This document shows, in pieces, positions 1 to 6,206 of a stretch of DNA of 6,397 nt (positions are counted from its first letter, which is position 1; each line of letters opens with the position of its first letter). The DNA lies in NCBI GenBank assembly GCA_949935685.1, contig CATLGN010000101.1, positions 1-6,397 on the forward strand, in the 5' to 3' direction. Made by a program: the position numbers and the translations under genes. Origin of the DNA: an uncultured Lachnospiraceae bacterium (GTDB taxonomy: Bacteria > Bacillota > Clostridia > Lachnospirales > Lachnospiraceae). The notes beneath the pieces are model-generated. The model did not search any database. It was not told where the DNA came from and saw nothing but the letters and a program-made list of their open reading frames with translations.

Positions 1-363
1 TACAGGCGCCATATGGGGAAACCTTTGAAAAGCATGATGAAGCAGTCCTTTAGAACCGCCGGCGATCAGTTTGAGGTCATTTCCGAAGAAGGAAAGAGGA
101 ATGTGGTGGTGGAGTATGACGAGGAGGTTGTTTCTATGTTGGAGGAACTTCAGAATCCCTATATTCTTTACAGACGGCAAAAGGAAATTCTGCGGAGGCT
201 GCAGCTGGCGTCAGTTGGAATCTCGGAACAGATGAAAAATGAACTGGGCAGGGCCATTACGCCTGTGTGCGGAGGGCTTGTCAATGTTTTGAGCATGAGC
301 TATTACAGCAAGGAGACCGGCGTCAGCACAGAGCCGGTGGGTATGAAGCTGATAAGTATGTAA
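1..363 (+). CDS. cas3: Cas3 helicase-nuclease, C-terminal fragment (subtype I-C)
   Basis: This is the last 120 codons of a reading frame that is already open at base 1; the 5' part lies outside the window, so it is a partial gene, not a small one. In type I systems Cas3 is recruited by target-bound Cascade and unwinds and shreds the non-target strand. The HD nuclease and helicase motifs would be upstream and cannot be checked. The fragment carries FRTAG (fragment residues 17-21), then an LRRLQ segment (64-68) and an ending with a YYSKETG motif (101-107), which matches my recollection of the I-C Cas3 accessory C-terminal domain. The call is strengthened by position: in I-C loci cas3 directly precedes cas5. 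The gap to cas5 is 21 nt. An ATG at 13 is in frame but is an internal methionine. Confidence 0.87.
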   Translation, partial: YRRHMGKPLKSMMKQSFRTAGDQFEVISEEGKRNVVVEYDEEVVSMLEELQNPYILYRRQKEILRRLQLASVGISEQMKNELGRAITPVCGGLVNVLSMSYYSKETGVSTEPVGMKLISM

Positions 364-370
364 TATGCAG

Positions 371-378
371 GGAGGTGA
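371..378 (+). promoter_or_regulatory. Ribosome-binding site of cas5c
   Basis: GGAGGTGA is a near-perfect anti-Shine-Dalgarno match lying 6 nt before a TTG codon at 385. It sits in the short cas3-cas5 gap and supports the TTG as the true start. Confidence 0.85.
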
Positions 379-384
379 ATCAAT

Positions 385-1116
385 TTGAAGTATCGGAATA
401 CGGTTGAGTTTCAGGTGAGCGGGGATTATGCGCTGTTTTCGGATCCTGTCACCAGGGTGGGAGGAGAAAAATGTTCTTACCATATTCCCACCTATGAGGC
501 GCTGAAGGGAATCTTGCAGAGCGTTTACTGGAAGCCTACGTTTGTATGGATCATTGACGCCGTGCGTGTCATGAATCCGATTCGGACAGAGACCAAAGGA
601 ATCCGGCCGATTTGCTATAACGGAGGAAATGAGCTGGCTTACTACACGTATCTGAAAAATGTCTGTTATCAGGTGCGCGCTCATTTTGAATGGAATGAAA
701 ACCGGCCGGAGTTGGAGCAGGACAGAAATGAACATAAACATCATAATATTGCCAGAAGGATGATTGCCCGCGGAGGAAGGCGGGATGTGTTTCTCGGGAC
801 CAGGGAATGTCAGGGATATGTGGAACGGTGTGAATTTGGCGCAGGCAGGGGATGGTATGACGAAACGCCGGGAGAAACAGCGTTCGGATTTATGTATCAT
901 GGCATCACGTATGCGGACGAGGCGGTTCTGGACGAGGACCGGGGAAAGATGACAGTCCGCTTCTGGCGGCCGGTGATGCGGCAGGGGTATGTCAGCTTTC
1001 CGCCGCCGGAGGCATGTAAGGAAAAGCGGCATATCCATGCGATGGAAATCAAACAATTTACCGGTCAGAATTGCAGCGGGTTGCGGGAATTTGAAAAAGA
1101 AGGTGAAGGGGAATGA
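385..1116 (+). CDS. cas5c: Cas5c (Cas5d), crRNA-processing endoribonuclease and Cascade subunit
   Basis: The 243-residue product matches the I-C Cas5 family in length and along its whole sequence. In I-C, which lacks Cas6, this protein cuts the repeat RNA and stays on the 5' handle of the crRNA. Visible motifs include GDYALFSDP (13-21), GGEK (26-29), PTYEALKGI (35-43), YWKP (48-51), a DRNE segment (113-116) and RRDVFLGTRECQGYV near 131-146. The catalytic triad described for the Bacillus halodurans protein (Y46, K116, H117) aligns by inspection with Y48, K118 and H119 here, so it should be active. The start is TTG at 385, which gives an N-terminus of family length. The stop overlaps the cas8c start in an ATGA tetranucleotide, which suggests translational coupling. 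Confidence 0.96.
   Translation: MKYRNTVEFQVSGDYALFSDPVTRVGGEKCSYHIPTYEALKGILQSVYWKPTFVWIIDAVRVMNPIRTETKGIRPICYNGGNELAYYTYLKNVCYQVRAHFEWNENRPELEQDRNEHKHHNIARRMIARGGRRDVFLGTRECQGYVERCEFGAGRGWYDETPGETAFGFMYHGITYADEAVLDEDRGKMTVRFWRPVMRQGYVSFPPPEACKEKRHIHAMEIKQFTGQNCSGLREFEKEGEGE
1100..1105 (+). promoter_or_regulatory. Ribosome-binding site of cas8c
   Basis: AAGGTG lies inside the last codons of cas5c, 7 nt before the ATG at 1113. It fits initiation of cas8c within the ATGA overlap. Confidence 0.65.
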
Positions 1117-3110
1117 ACTGGATCGCGGAATTGCATGATCTGTATGAAAGAAATGCGTCCGAGGCCGGCAGGGTAAGCGCGGGAATGGAGTTACTGCTTC
1201 CCATCTATCATACGACGGCAAATGCGCATATTACGGTGACGGTCGATAAAGATGGGAATTTCATAGGAGCCGAAGCGGTATCGCCGGAAGACAAACAGAC
1301 GTTGATTCCGGTGACGGAAAAATCGGCCAGCAGGACGGCGGGCGTCGAGCCGCACCCGCTCTGTGACGGCCTGAAATATGTGGCGGGCGATTACAGCCGC
1401 TATACCTATGGGAAAGATTGCAGTGAAAATCATCGGCTGTATATGGAACAAATGGAGAAATGGGTGCACTCTGCGCACAGCCATGCCAAAATAGCGGCCA
1501 TATATTCTTATTTACAGCAAGGCGTCCTGATGCAGGATCTGATCCGAGTCAATGTACTGCAGCCGGATGCGGCGGGCAAAGTGGCGGACGAGCCGAAAAT
1601 TGCCGGTGTTGCGCAGCCGGACGCGGTTGTGCGTTTTCGGGTGGAAGACAGCGGGGCGGAATGGGACAATATGCTGGAGGATACCAGCGGCCAATATTAT
1701 GCGGAGTGCTGGAGAGACCGGTCTTTGCAGCAGTGTTATATCGCATACTGCCGGGCGCAGGAAGGCGGGGAGGAATTGTCGTATTTAACCGGCAGGCGGA
1801 TGAAACCTTCTTATCTGCAGCCGAGGAAAATCCGCAACGACGGCGACGGCGCGAAGCTGATTTCCTGCAACGACACATCGAACTTTACGTTTAAAGGGCG
1901 CTTTGCCACCAAAGAAGAGGCGTTTGTCATCGGCTATGAGGACTCTCAGAAAGCGCACAATGCTCTGGAGTGGATTATACGCCGGCAGGGCGGCCATCTT
2001 GACAGTCTGTATTTTGTGACATGGGAATCCAATCTGGAATACATTCCCGGATGGGAAAAGGGCGCGGATGAGATCAAAAGAGAGCTGGACGAGATGGAAG
2101 AGAAGCCGACTGACAGGGGGTTGGAGGATTCCATAGAAGATGACCCGGATGCGGAAGTGGAAGCGGATGATGCAGACGATGAAACGGCGCTCCAGACCGG
2201 CGCCGCAGAGGCGGCGCGTTTTCGCCGGGCGATATGGGGATACGGCGCGAAGTTGCAGCCGTCGTCGAAAACGATGATTATGATGTTTGACGCTGCCACG
2301 ACGGGACGGCTGGCAATGCTGGAATGCAAAGATTATGCTTCTTCCGGTTATCTGCGGCGGATTCAGGACTGGCATGACCGGTGCTGCTGGCGGCATCAGA
2401 AAAAAAGCCCTGAGAGCAAAGGGATTTATACGTTTTATGGCATGGTGGGGATACGGGACGCCGCGGAACTGTTGTATGGCACAGAGCAGGACGGGTATCT
2501 TTCCATGAAAGGGAAGGAAGAACGCTATAAAAACGTGATGGAGCGATGGGAGCCCTGTATTCTGGAGGGGCGGGAGGTGCCGGAAGATATGGTCTGGCTG
2601 GCGGTGCGGCGCGCGTCTTCCCCGATGTCGTTTCACAGCCGGTTTGTGTGGGAGCGGATTCTCTCACTGGCCTGTTCCCTGATCCGGCAGCAATACAAAA
2701 AGAGATATGAGGAGGAATGGACGATGGCTTTGGATGAGACGTGTACAAAGAGAGACTATCTGTACGGCCGCCTGCTGGCGCTGGCGGACCGGATCGAGTA
2801 TCGGACTTATGAGAAGGACGATAAGGGGGACAAGGGAAGACAGACCAATGCAAAGCGGTATATGTGTGCGTTTTCGCAACACCCATACCGCACATGGAAA
2901 CTGATAGAAGAAAAGTTGGAGCCGTATCTCGTCCGGCTGCATACGGCGGAACGGCTTGCGTATTTGAAGTTGTTGGATGAAATCTGCGACCGGTTTGCGA
3001 TGGAAGACTATGAAGACGACAAGGCTTTGAGCGGGCTGTATCTGTTGGGATTTCACAATCAGGCGTATGACCTGCGAAAGAAGAAAGAGGAGGAGCGTAA
3101 CGATGGGTGA
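1113..3110 (+). CDS. cas8c: Cas8c (Csd1), large subunit of I-C Cascade
   Basis: This 665-residue protein is the large subunit, which in type I complexes recognises the PAM and helps open the target duplex. The N-terminus has the family pattern LLLPIYHTTANAHITV (27-42), followed by TEKSASRTAG and PHPLCDGLKYVAGDY. The middle holds KLISCNDTSNFTFKGRF (248-264) and SQKAHNALEW (278-287), both typical of Csd1. Residues about 326-358 form a very acidic stretch rich in D and E that separates the N-terminal part from a region resuming at GAAEAARFRRAIWGYG, and is probably a flexible linker. The C-terminal 128 residues correspond to the small-subunit region, which appears to be also made separately (see cas11c). 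The gene overlaps cas5c by 4 nt and cas7c by 8 nt. Start choice is firm because of the ATGA overlap and the RBS. Confidence 0.95.
   Translation: MNWIAELHDLYERNASEAGRVSAGMELLLPIYHTTANAHITVTVDKDGNFIGAEAVSPEDKQTLIPVTEKSASRTAGVEPHPLCDGLKYVAGDYSRYTYGKDCSENHRLYMEQMEKWVHSAHSHAKIAAIYSYLQQGVLMQDLIRVNVLQPDAAGKVADEPKIAGVAQPDAVVRFRVEDSGAEWDNMLEDTSGQYYAECWRDRSLQQCYIAYCRAQEGGEELSYLTGRRMKPSYLQPRKIRNDGDGAKLISCNDTSNFTFKGRFATKEEAFVIGYEDSQKAHNALEWIIRRQGGHLDSLYFVTWESNLEYIPGWEKGADEIKRELDEMEEKPTDRGLEDSIEDDPDAEVEADDADDETALQTGAAEAARFRRAIWGYGAKLQPSSKTMIMMFDAATTGRLAMLECKDYASSGYLRRIQDWHDRCCWRHQKKSPESKGIYTFYGMVGIRDAAELLYGTEQDGYLSMKGKEERYKNVMERWEPCILEGREVPEDMVWLAVRRASSPMSFHSRFVWERILSLACSLIRQQYKKRYEEEWTMALDETCTKRDYLYGRLLALADRIEYRTYEKDDKGDKGRQTNAKRYMCAFSQHPYRTWKLIEEKLEPYLVRLHTAERLAYLKLLDEICDRFAMEDYEDDKALSGLYLLGFHNQAYDLRKKKEEERNDG
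2710..2715 (+). promoter_or_regulatory. Internal ribosome-binding site inside cas8c (for cas11c)
   Basis: AGGAGG stands 8 nt before an ATG at 2724 that is in frame with cas8c. Strong SD sequences at this place in cas8c are known to drive internal translation of the small subunit in other I-C systems. Confidence 0.75.
2724..3110 (+). CDS. cas11c: Cas11c, Cascade small subunit made by internal initiation in cas8c
   Basis: An in-frame ATG at codon 538 of cas8c, preceded by AGGAGG at ideal spacing, would give a 128-residue protein beginning MALDETCTKRDYLYGRLLAL. In I-C systems that have been studied, the small subunit is encoded this way, as the C-terminal part of Cas8c produced from an internal start. 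It forms the belly of Cascade and supports DNA binding. The product is mostly helical in appearance, with YLYGRLLALADRIEY (12-26), TNAKRYMCAFSQHPYRTWK (41-59), an LLDEICDRF segment (83-91) and a charged C-terminal tail. It shares the stop codon of cas8c. The start position is seen in the sequence, the mechanism is family knowledge, and production in this host is inferred. No separate cas11 gene exists elsewhere in the operon. Confidence 0.78.
   Translation: MALDETCTKRDYLYGRLLALADRIEYRTYEKDDKGDKGRQTNAKRYMCAFSQHPYRTWKLIEEKLEPYLVRLHTAERLAYLKLLDEICDRFAMEDYEDDKALSGLYLLGFHNQAYDLRKKKEEERNDG
3088..3093 (+). promoter_or_regulatory. Ribosome-binding site of cas7c
   Basis: AGGAGG lies 9 nt before the ATG at 3103 and so selects this start over the upstream in-frame ATG at 3067, which has no comparable site. 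Confidence 0.85.
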
Positions 3111-3957
3111 ATTACAGGGAAAAATTGACTTTTTGGCGCTTGTATCGGTTTCCAATGCGAATCCGAACGGCGATCCCTTGAACGGGAACCGGCCGAGGGA
3201 GAATTTTGAGGGATACGGGGAGATTTCCGATGTCTGCATCAAACGGAAAATCCGCAATCGCTGGCAGGATATGGGGCAGCAGATTTTTGTCAAGTCCGAC
3301 GATCGGGCGGACGACGGCTTCGGAAGCCTGAAAGAACGGGCGGACGGCTGCGCGCCGTTAAAAGAAGAAATGGACAGGAAAAAGAAAGCGAGCCGTGAGC
3401 GCTGTGCCCGGATTGCCTGCGAGGAATGGCTGGATGTCAGAAGCTTCGGTCAGGTATTTGCCTTTAAGGGGGTGGAGGTCTCGCTTGGCGTGCGGGGACC
3501 TGTTTCCATACATCAGGCGGTGAGCGTACAGCCGGTGGATATTATCAGCATGCAGATTACGAAAAGTGTCAACAGTGCGGAGGGCGACGGTAAGGCGTCC
3601 GATACGATGGGGACCAAACACCGAATCGGTTTCGGCCTGTATGTGGTCAAGGGCAGTGTCAATGTGCAGTTGGCCGAAAAGACCGGGTTCTCACAGGAAG
3701 ATGCGGAACTGCTGCGGGAAGCGCTGAAAACCTTGTACGAAAATGACGCATCTTCCGCGCGGCCGGAGGGCAGCATGGAAGTCTGTCGGCTTTACTGGTG
3801 GCAGCATGGAGAAAAAATACCGGCGGTTTCTTCCGCGAAAGTGCACAGAAGTGTGAAGATAGAGCCTAAGACGGACCGGCCGGCTTCGTTTGCGGACTAT
3901 GCGATCACATATGAAGATCCGGGCTGCGTGGAGCCGGAGGTATACGATTTTGTATGA
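3103..3957 (+). CDS. cas7c: Cas7c (Csd2), crRNA-binding backbone subunit of Cascade
   Basis: This 284-residue protein polymerises along the spacer part of the crRNA to form the Cascade backbone. The family signature is clear: NANPNGDPLNGNRPR (18-32), GYGEISDVCIKRKIRNR (37-53), DVRSFGQVFAFKG (111-123), RGPVSIHQAVS (131-141), ITKSVN (152-157), DTMGTKHRIGFGLYV (167-181) and SSARPEGSMEV (217-227). Together they span the RRM-like fold of the Csd2 group. I chose the ATG at 3103, giving MGELQGKIDF, because it follows a perfect RBS and matches the usual Csd2 N-terminus; the frame stays open upstream to 3067 but only as a read of the cas8c end. It overlaps cas8c by 8 nt and cas4 by 8 nt. Confidence 0.96.
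   Translation: MGELQGKIDFLALVSVSNANPNGDPLNGNRPRENFEGYGEISDVCIKRKIRNRWQDMGQQIFVKSDDRADDGFGSLKERADGCAPLKEEMDRKKKASRERCARIACEEWLDVRSFGQVFAFKGVEVSLGVRGPVSIHQAVSVQPVDIISMQITKSVNSAEGDGKASDTMGTKHRIGFGLYVVKGSVNVQLAEKTGFSQEDAELLREALKTLYENDASSARPEGSMEVCRLYWWQHGEKIPAVSSAKVHRSVKIEPKTDRPASFADYAITYEDPGCVEPEVYDFV
3936..3941 (+). promoter_or_regulatory. Ribosome-binding site of cas4
   Basis: GGAGGT lies within the last codons of cas7c, 8 nt before the TTG at 3950. No similar site precedes the upstream in-frame ATG codons at 3890 to 3911, so this site decides the start. Confidence 0.8.
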
Positions 3958-4609
3958 GGAAGAAGAATACCTGCAATTATCGGGAATCCAGCATTTCGCT
4001 TTCTGCAGACGGCAGTGGGCGCTGGCATATATCGAACTGCAGTGGGCGGAAAATGTGAGGACGGTGGAGGGCAGGCTGCTCCATGAAAAGGCGCATACCG
4101 TTACGAGCCGGGAGAAGCGGGGAGACAGAATCATTTCACGCGCCATGCCGGTGAGTTCCCGCGAACTGGGTATCAGCGGGGAGTGCGATGTCGTGGAATT
4201 TCATCGCTGCGGAGAAGGGATTTCCCTGCAGGGTTATGACGGCCGATATGACGTGATACCGGTTGAATACAAAAAAGGAAAACCAAAGAGCAGTCATGTG
4301 GATATTCTGCAATTGGCGGCGCAGGGGATGTGTCTGGAAGAAATGCTGTGCTGCGAAATTCCGTATGGGTATCTCTATTATGGGGAAACGCGCCACAGAG
4401 AAAAGATTGTGCTGACAGAGGAAATACGGGACGAGGTCAGAGAGATGCTGCGGGAAATGCATGATTATTTTCGCAGAAAGTATACGCCAAAGGTGAAATG
4501 GAGCAAGGGGTGCCAGGCGTGCTCCCTGAAAGATCTCTGCCTGCCCGTTCTGGGAAAAAACAAATCGGCGCGGAGCTATGTGGACGCGCATGTGCAGGAA
4601 GATATGTAG
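3950..4609 (+). CDS. cas4: Cas4, RecB-like iron-sulfur nuclease for spacer acquisition
   Basis: With the TTG start at 3950 the protein has 219 residues and begins MYEEEEYLQLSGIQHFAFC, the usual N-terminus of I-C Cas4. Cas4 works with Cas1 and Cas2 to trim prespacers so that those with a correct PAM are integrated in the right orientation. The four cysteines for the iron-sulfur cluster are present: C19 in FAFCRRQW, then C188, C191 and C197 in the CQACSLKDLC cluster. The RecB-type active site is complete: H45 in LLHEKAH, D80 in GECDVVEF, E106 and K108 in VEYKKGKPK, and Q121 in the QxxxQ helix. The start overlaps the cas7c stop by 8 nt, copying the cas8c-cas7c arrangement. The longer frame starting at 3890 would add 20 residues read out of the cas7c end, with no family resemblance. 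Confidence 0.93.
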   Translation: MYEEEEYLQLSGIQHFAFCRRQWALAYIELQWAENVRTVEGRLLHEKAHTVTSREKRGDRIISRAMPVSSRELGISGECDVVEFHRCGEGISLQGYDGRYDVIPVEYKKGKPKSSHVDILQLAAQGMCLEEMLCCEIPYGYLYYGETRHREKIVLTEEIRDEVREMLREMHDYFRRKYTPKVKWSKGCQACSLKDLCLPVLGKNKSARSYVDAHVQEDM

Positions 4610-4632
4610 CCGTATGGCATATGACAGCGGTA

Positions 4633-4638
4633 AAGGAG
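4633..4638 (+). promoter_or_regulatory. Ribosome-binding site of cas1
   Basis: AAGGAG lies 6 nt before the TTG at 4645. It separates that start from the ATG at 4621, which has no purine-rich sequence in front of it. Confidence 0.78.
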
Positions 4639-4644
4639 CGGAAA

Positions 4645-5676
4645 TTGAAGAGATTGTTAAATACACTTTACATAACATCGCCCAACCGGTATCTCTCTCT
4701 GGACGGCGAGAATGTCGTGGTTCTGGAAAAGGATGAGGAAGTCGGGCGGGTTCCCCTGCACAACCTGGAGGCGATTGTGACATTCGGCTATACCGGGGCA
4801 AGCCCGGCGTTGATGAGCGCGTGCGCGCAGCGGCATATCGGCCTTACATTTCTGAGCGGCAGCGGAAGGTTTCTTGCCCGGGTGACAGGCGAAGTGTACG
4901 GGAATGTAACGCTTCGCAGGGAGCAGTTTCGTGTTAGTGAAAATGCCGGCAGCAGTATCAAAATAGCCAGAAACTGTATCGCGGGTAAGGTCTATAACGC
5001 CAGATGGATTTTGGAGAGAGCCGCGCGCGATTATCCGGCCCGTTTGGATGCGGAAAAACTCAAGGGGAAGTCTGCGTTTCTGGCACAGTCTTTAAAAAAG
5101 ATCAGAGATTGCGAGGATGCCGCTGCGCTGCGCGGCCTTGAGGGAGAAGCGGCCTCCGTCTACTTTTCCTGCTTTGACGATTTGATTTTGCAGCAAAAAG
5201 ACGCCTTTTCTTTTCACGGGAGAAACAGAAGGCCACCGACAGATGCGGTGAACGCCATGCTTTCTTTTGCCTATACGCTGCTGACTTCCATGTGTGCGGG
5301 CGCGCTGGAAACTGTCGGCCTGGATTCCTATGTGGGATTTTTTCACACGGATAAGCCGGGAAGAAAATCGTTGGCGCTTGATATGGTGGAAGAAGTGCGT
5401 TCGGTGATGGGCGACAGATTTGTGTTGACACTGATCAATAAAAAAGTAATCCGGGAAAAAGATTTTTTCCGGAAAGAAAACGGCGCGGTTTTGATGCAGG
5501 ATGATGCCAGAAAGACTTTTCTGGCGGCATGGCAGGAGAAAAAACAGGAGATGATTACGCACCCCTTTTTGAATGAGAAGATAGAATGGGGGATGGTTCC
5601 CTATGTGCAGGCTTTGCTTTTGGCAAGACATTTGCGCGGTGATCTCGATGAATATCCGCCATTTTTCTGGAAATAA
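4645..5676 (+). CDS. cas1: Cas1 integrase (subtype I-C)
   Basis: Cas1 is the metal-dependent integrase that, with Cas2, inserts new spacers at the leader-side repeat. From the TTG at 4645 the protein is 343 residues, the usual I-C length, and opens MKRLLNTLYITSPNRYLSLD. The N-terminal beta domain includes IPLHNL-type text (VPLHNLEAIVTFGY), and the helical domain holds the metal ligands: E166 in LRGLEGEAASVYF, H234 in GFFHTDKPGRKS and D246 with E249 in LALDMVEEVRS. The ending LLLARHLRGDLDEYPPFFWK is characteristic of this group. It begins 35 nt after the cas4 stop, the first true gap since cas5. An in-frame ATG at 4621 would add eight residues and remains a weaker alternative. Confidence 0.95.
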   Translation: MKRLLNTLYITSPNRYLSLDGENVVVLEKDEEVGRVPLHNLEAIVTFGYTGASPALMSACAQRHIGLTFLSGSGRFLARVTGEVYGNVTLRREQFRVSENAGSSIKIARNCIAGKVYNARWILERAARDYPARLDAEKLKGKSAFLAQSLKKIRDCEDAAALRGLEGEAASVYFSCFDDLILQQKDAFSFHGRNRRPPTDAVNAMLSFAYTLLTSMCAGALETVGLDSYVGFFHTDKPGRKSLALDMVEEVRSVMGDRFVLTLINKKVIREKDFFRKENGAVLMQDDARKTFLAAWQEKKQEMITHPFLNEKIEWGMVPYVQALLLARHLRGDLDEYPPFFWK

Positions 5677-5704
5677 CCGTGTGTGAAAATGAAACAGACC
5701 GGAA

Positions 5705-5710
5705 GGGAGG
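5705..5710 (+). promoter_or_regulatory. Ribosome-binding site of cas2
   Basis: GGGAGG, part of a longer purine run at 5701-5713, stands 8 nt before the TTG at 5719 and supports that codon over a GTG at 5683. Confidence 0.78.
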
Positions 5711-5718
5711 GAGCGCGG

Positions 5719-6009
5719 TTGCTTGTACTTATTACCTATGATGTGGACACCACATCGGCAGATGGATGCAGGCGTCTCCGAAAGGTAGCCCGACAGTGCG
5801 TTAATTATGGTCAGCGGGTGCAGAATTCCGTATTTGAATGCCATATGGACGCTGCGAAATGCCGGGAAGTAAAAGCCATTTTGGAAGATATAATAGATAA
5901 AAGCAAAGACAGCCTGCGGTTTTATTATCTGGGAAACAACTATAAAAATAAAGTGGAACACATCGGTGCAAAACCGGGCTTCGATGTCACAGAAACACTT
6001 ATTTTCTGA
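5719..6009 (+). CDS. cas2: Cas2, adaptation complex subunit (subtype I-C)
   Basis: Starting at TTG 5719, the 96-residue product begins MLVLITYDVDT, exactly the family N-terminus, and has the normal family length. Cas2 is a small ferredoxin-fold dimer that bridges two Cas1 dimers in the integration complex. The conserved aspartate after the first strand is D8 in ITYDV. Other family text includes RLRKVARQCVNYGQRVQNSVFE split over residues 19-40, DSLRFYYLGNNYKNKVEHIG (64-83) and the C-terminal FDVTETLIF. It starts 42 nt after cas1. The frame is open upstream to a GTG at 5683, but that would add 12 residues that are largely the ribosome-binding region translated. Confidence 0.95.
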   Translation: MLVLITYDVDTTSADGCRRLRKVARQCVNYGQRVQNSVFECHMDAAKCREVKAILEDIIDKSKDSLRFYYLGNNYKNKVEHIGAKPGFDVTETLIF

Positions 6010-6037
6010 ATGGTTATGCGAGCAGAAAAGCACGAGC

Positions 6038-6076
6038 GCGAATCGGAAGTGAACATGGATTTCCCGGGCGATTCGC
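6038..6076. repeat. Inverted repeat in the leader, 8-bp arms
   Basis: GCGAATCG (6038-6045) pairs perfectly with CGATTCGC (6069-6076) across 23 nt that include the palindrome CCCGGG (6063-6068). It lies about 30 nt after the cas2 stop. No T-run follows, so it is not a standard intrinsic terminator. From memory, similar GCGAA...TTCGC elements occur between cas2 and I-C arrays in other Firmicutes, but I cannot verify this here. Confidence 0.65.
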
Positions 6077-6127
6077 ACCCGTTCAGGGAATGTTTTGGAG
6101 AGGGTGATGTGATTAACCGATATGTTG

Positions 6128-6148
6128 TTTTACAGTTGAACTGTGAAA
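6128..6148. repeat. Near-perfect dyad over the candidate -35 region
   Basis: The sequence around 6138 reads ACAGTT-G-AACTGT with three further matching outer bases on each side after one mismatch (T6131 against G6145). It is too tight to make a hairpin and looks more like a protein-binding operator. It overlaps the candidate -35 hexamer of the array promoter. Confidence 0.5.
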
Positions 6149-6165
6149 TATGGTGATATTATATA
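6136..6165 (+). promoter_or_regulatory. Candidate promoter of the CRISPR array
   Basis: A TTGAAC -35 hexamer (6136-6141) is followed, after 18 bp, by TATATA (6160-6165) inside a long AT stretch. Several -10 registers are possible (for example TTATAT at 6159 with 17 bp). It sits about 40 bp before the first repeat, as expected for pre-crRNA transcription. Confidence 0.5.
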
Positions 6166-6182
6166 TATTATATGAGTAAGAT

Positions 6183-6205
6183 GCAAAAATTTTGTTGATT
6201 TTTGC
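6183..6205. repeat. Inverted repeat at the leader-repeat junction
   Basis: GCAAAAAT (6183-6190) and ATTTTTGC (6198-6205) are perfect inverted copies around a 7-nt centre (TTTGTTG). The element ends one base before repeat 1. Its position is that of a leader-anchoring sequence read by the adaptation complex, which is an inference. Confidence 0.6.
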
Positions 6206-6206
6206 T

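Larger units (their letters stand above)
6010..6206 (+). promoter_or_regulatory. CRISPR leader
   Basis: This 197-bp non-coding stretch lies between the cas2 stop and the first repeat. In the orientation of the repeats (ending ATTGAAAT toward the spacers) it is on the upstream side, so it is the leader from which the array is transcribed and at which new spacers enter. Its first half is GC-rich and holds an inverted repeat; from about 6117 on it is strongly AT-rich and holds a candidate promoter, a dyad and an inverted repeat next to repeat 1. I see no gene in it. Confidence 0.88.

Noticed and set aside
211..1221. Long minus-strand frame opposite cas3 and cas5c
   Set aside because: It is the antisense of well-supported cas genes, has biased composition and no recognisable domain.
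1785..2636. Minus-strand frame opposite cas8c
   Set aside because: Rich in R, P and H as expected from antisense of GC-rich coding sequence; cas8c is certain on the other strand.
3067..3102. Upstream ATG for cas7c
   Set aside because: It adds 12 residues from the end of cas8c, has no good RBS, and the ATG at 3103 has AGGAGG at proper spacing.
3890..3949. Upstream ATG codons for cas4
   Set aside because: They would overlap cas7c by about 65 nt, lack an RBS and give an N-terminus unlike Cas4.
4498..4644. N-terminal extension of cas1 into cas4
   Set aside because: The extra 49 residues are cas4 DNA read in another frame and lack family resemblance; the RBS and family length favour TTG 4645.
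5092..6078. Minus-strand 328-codon frame opposite cas1 and cas2
   Set aside because: It covers two conserved cas genes and shows no domain; an antisense shadow.
6038..6080. Rho-independent terminator after cas2
   Set aside because: The inverted repeat has a long 23-nt loop and no T-run follows, so termination cannot be claimed.
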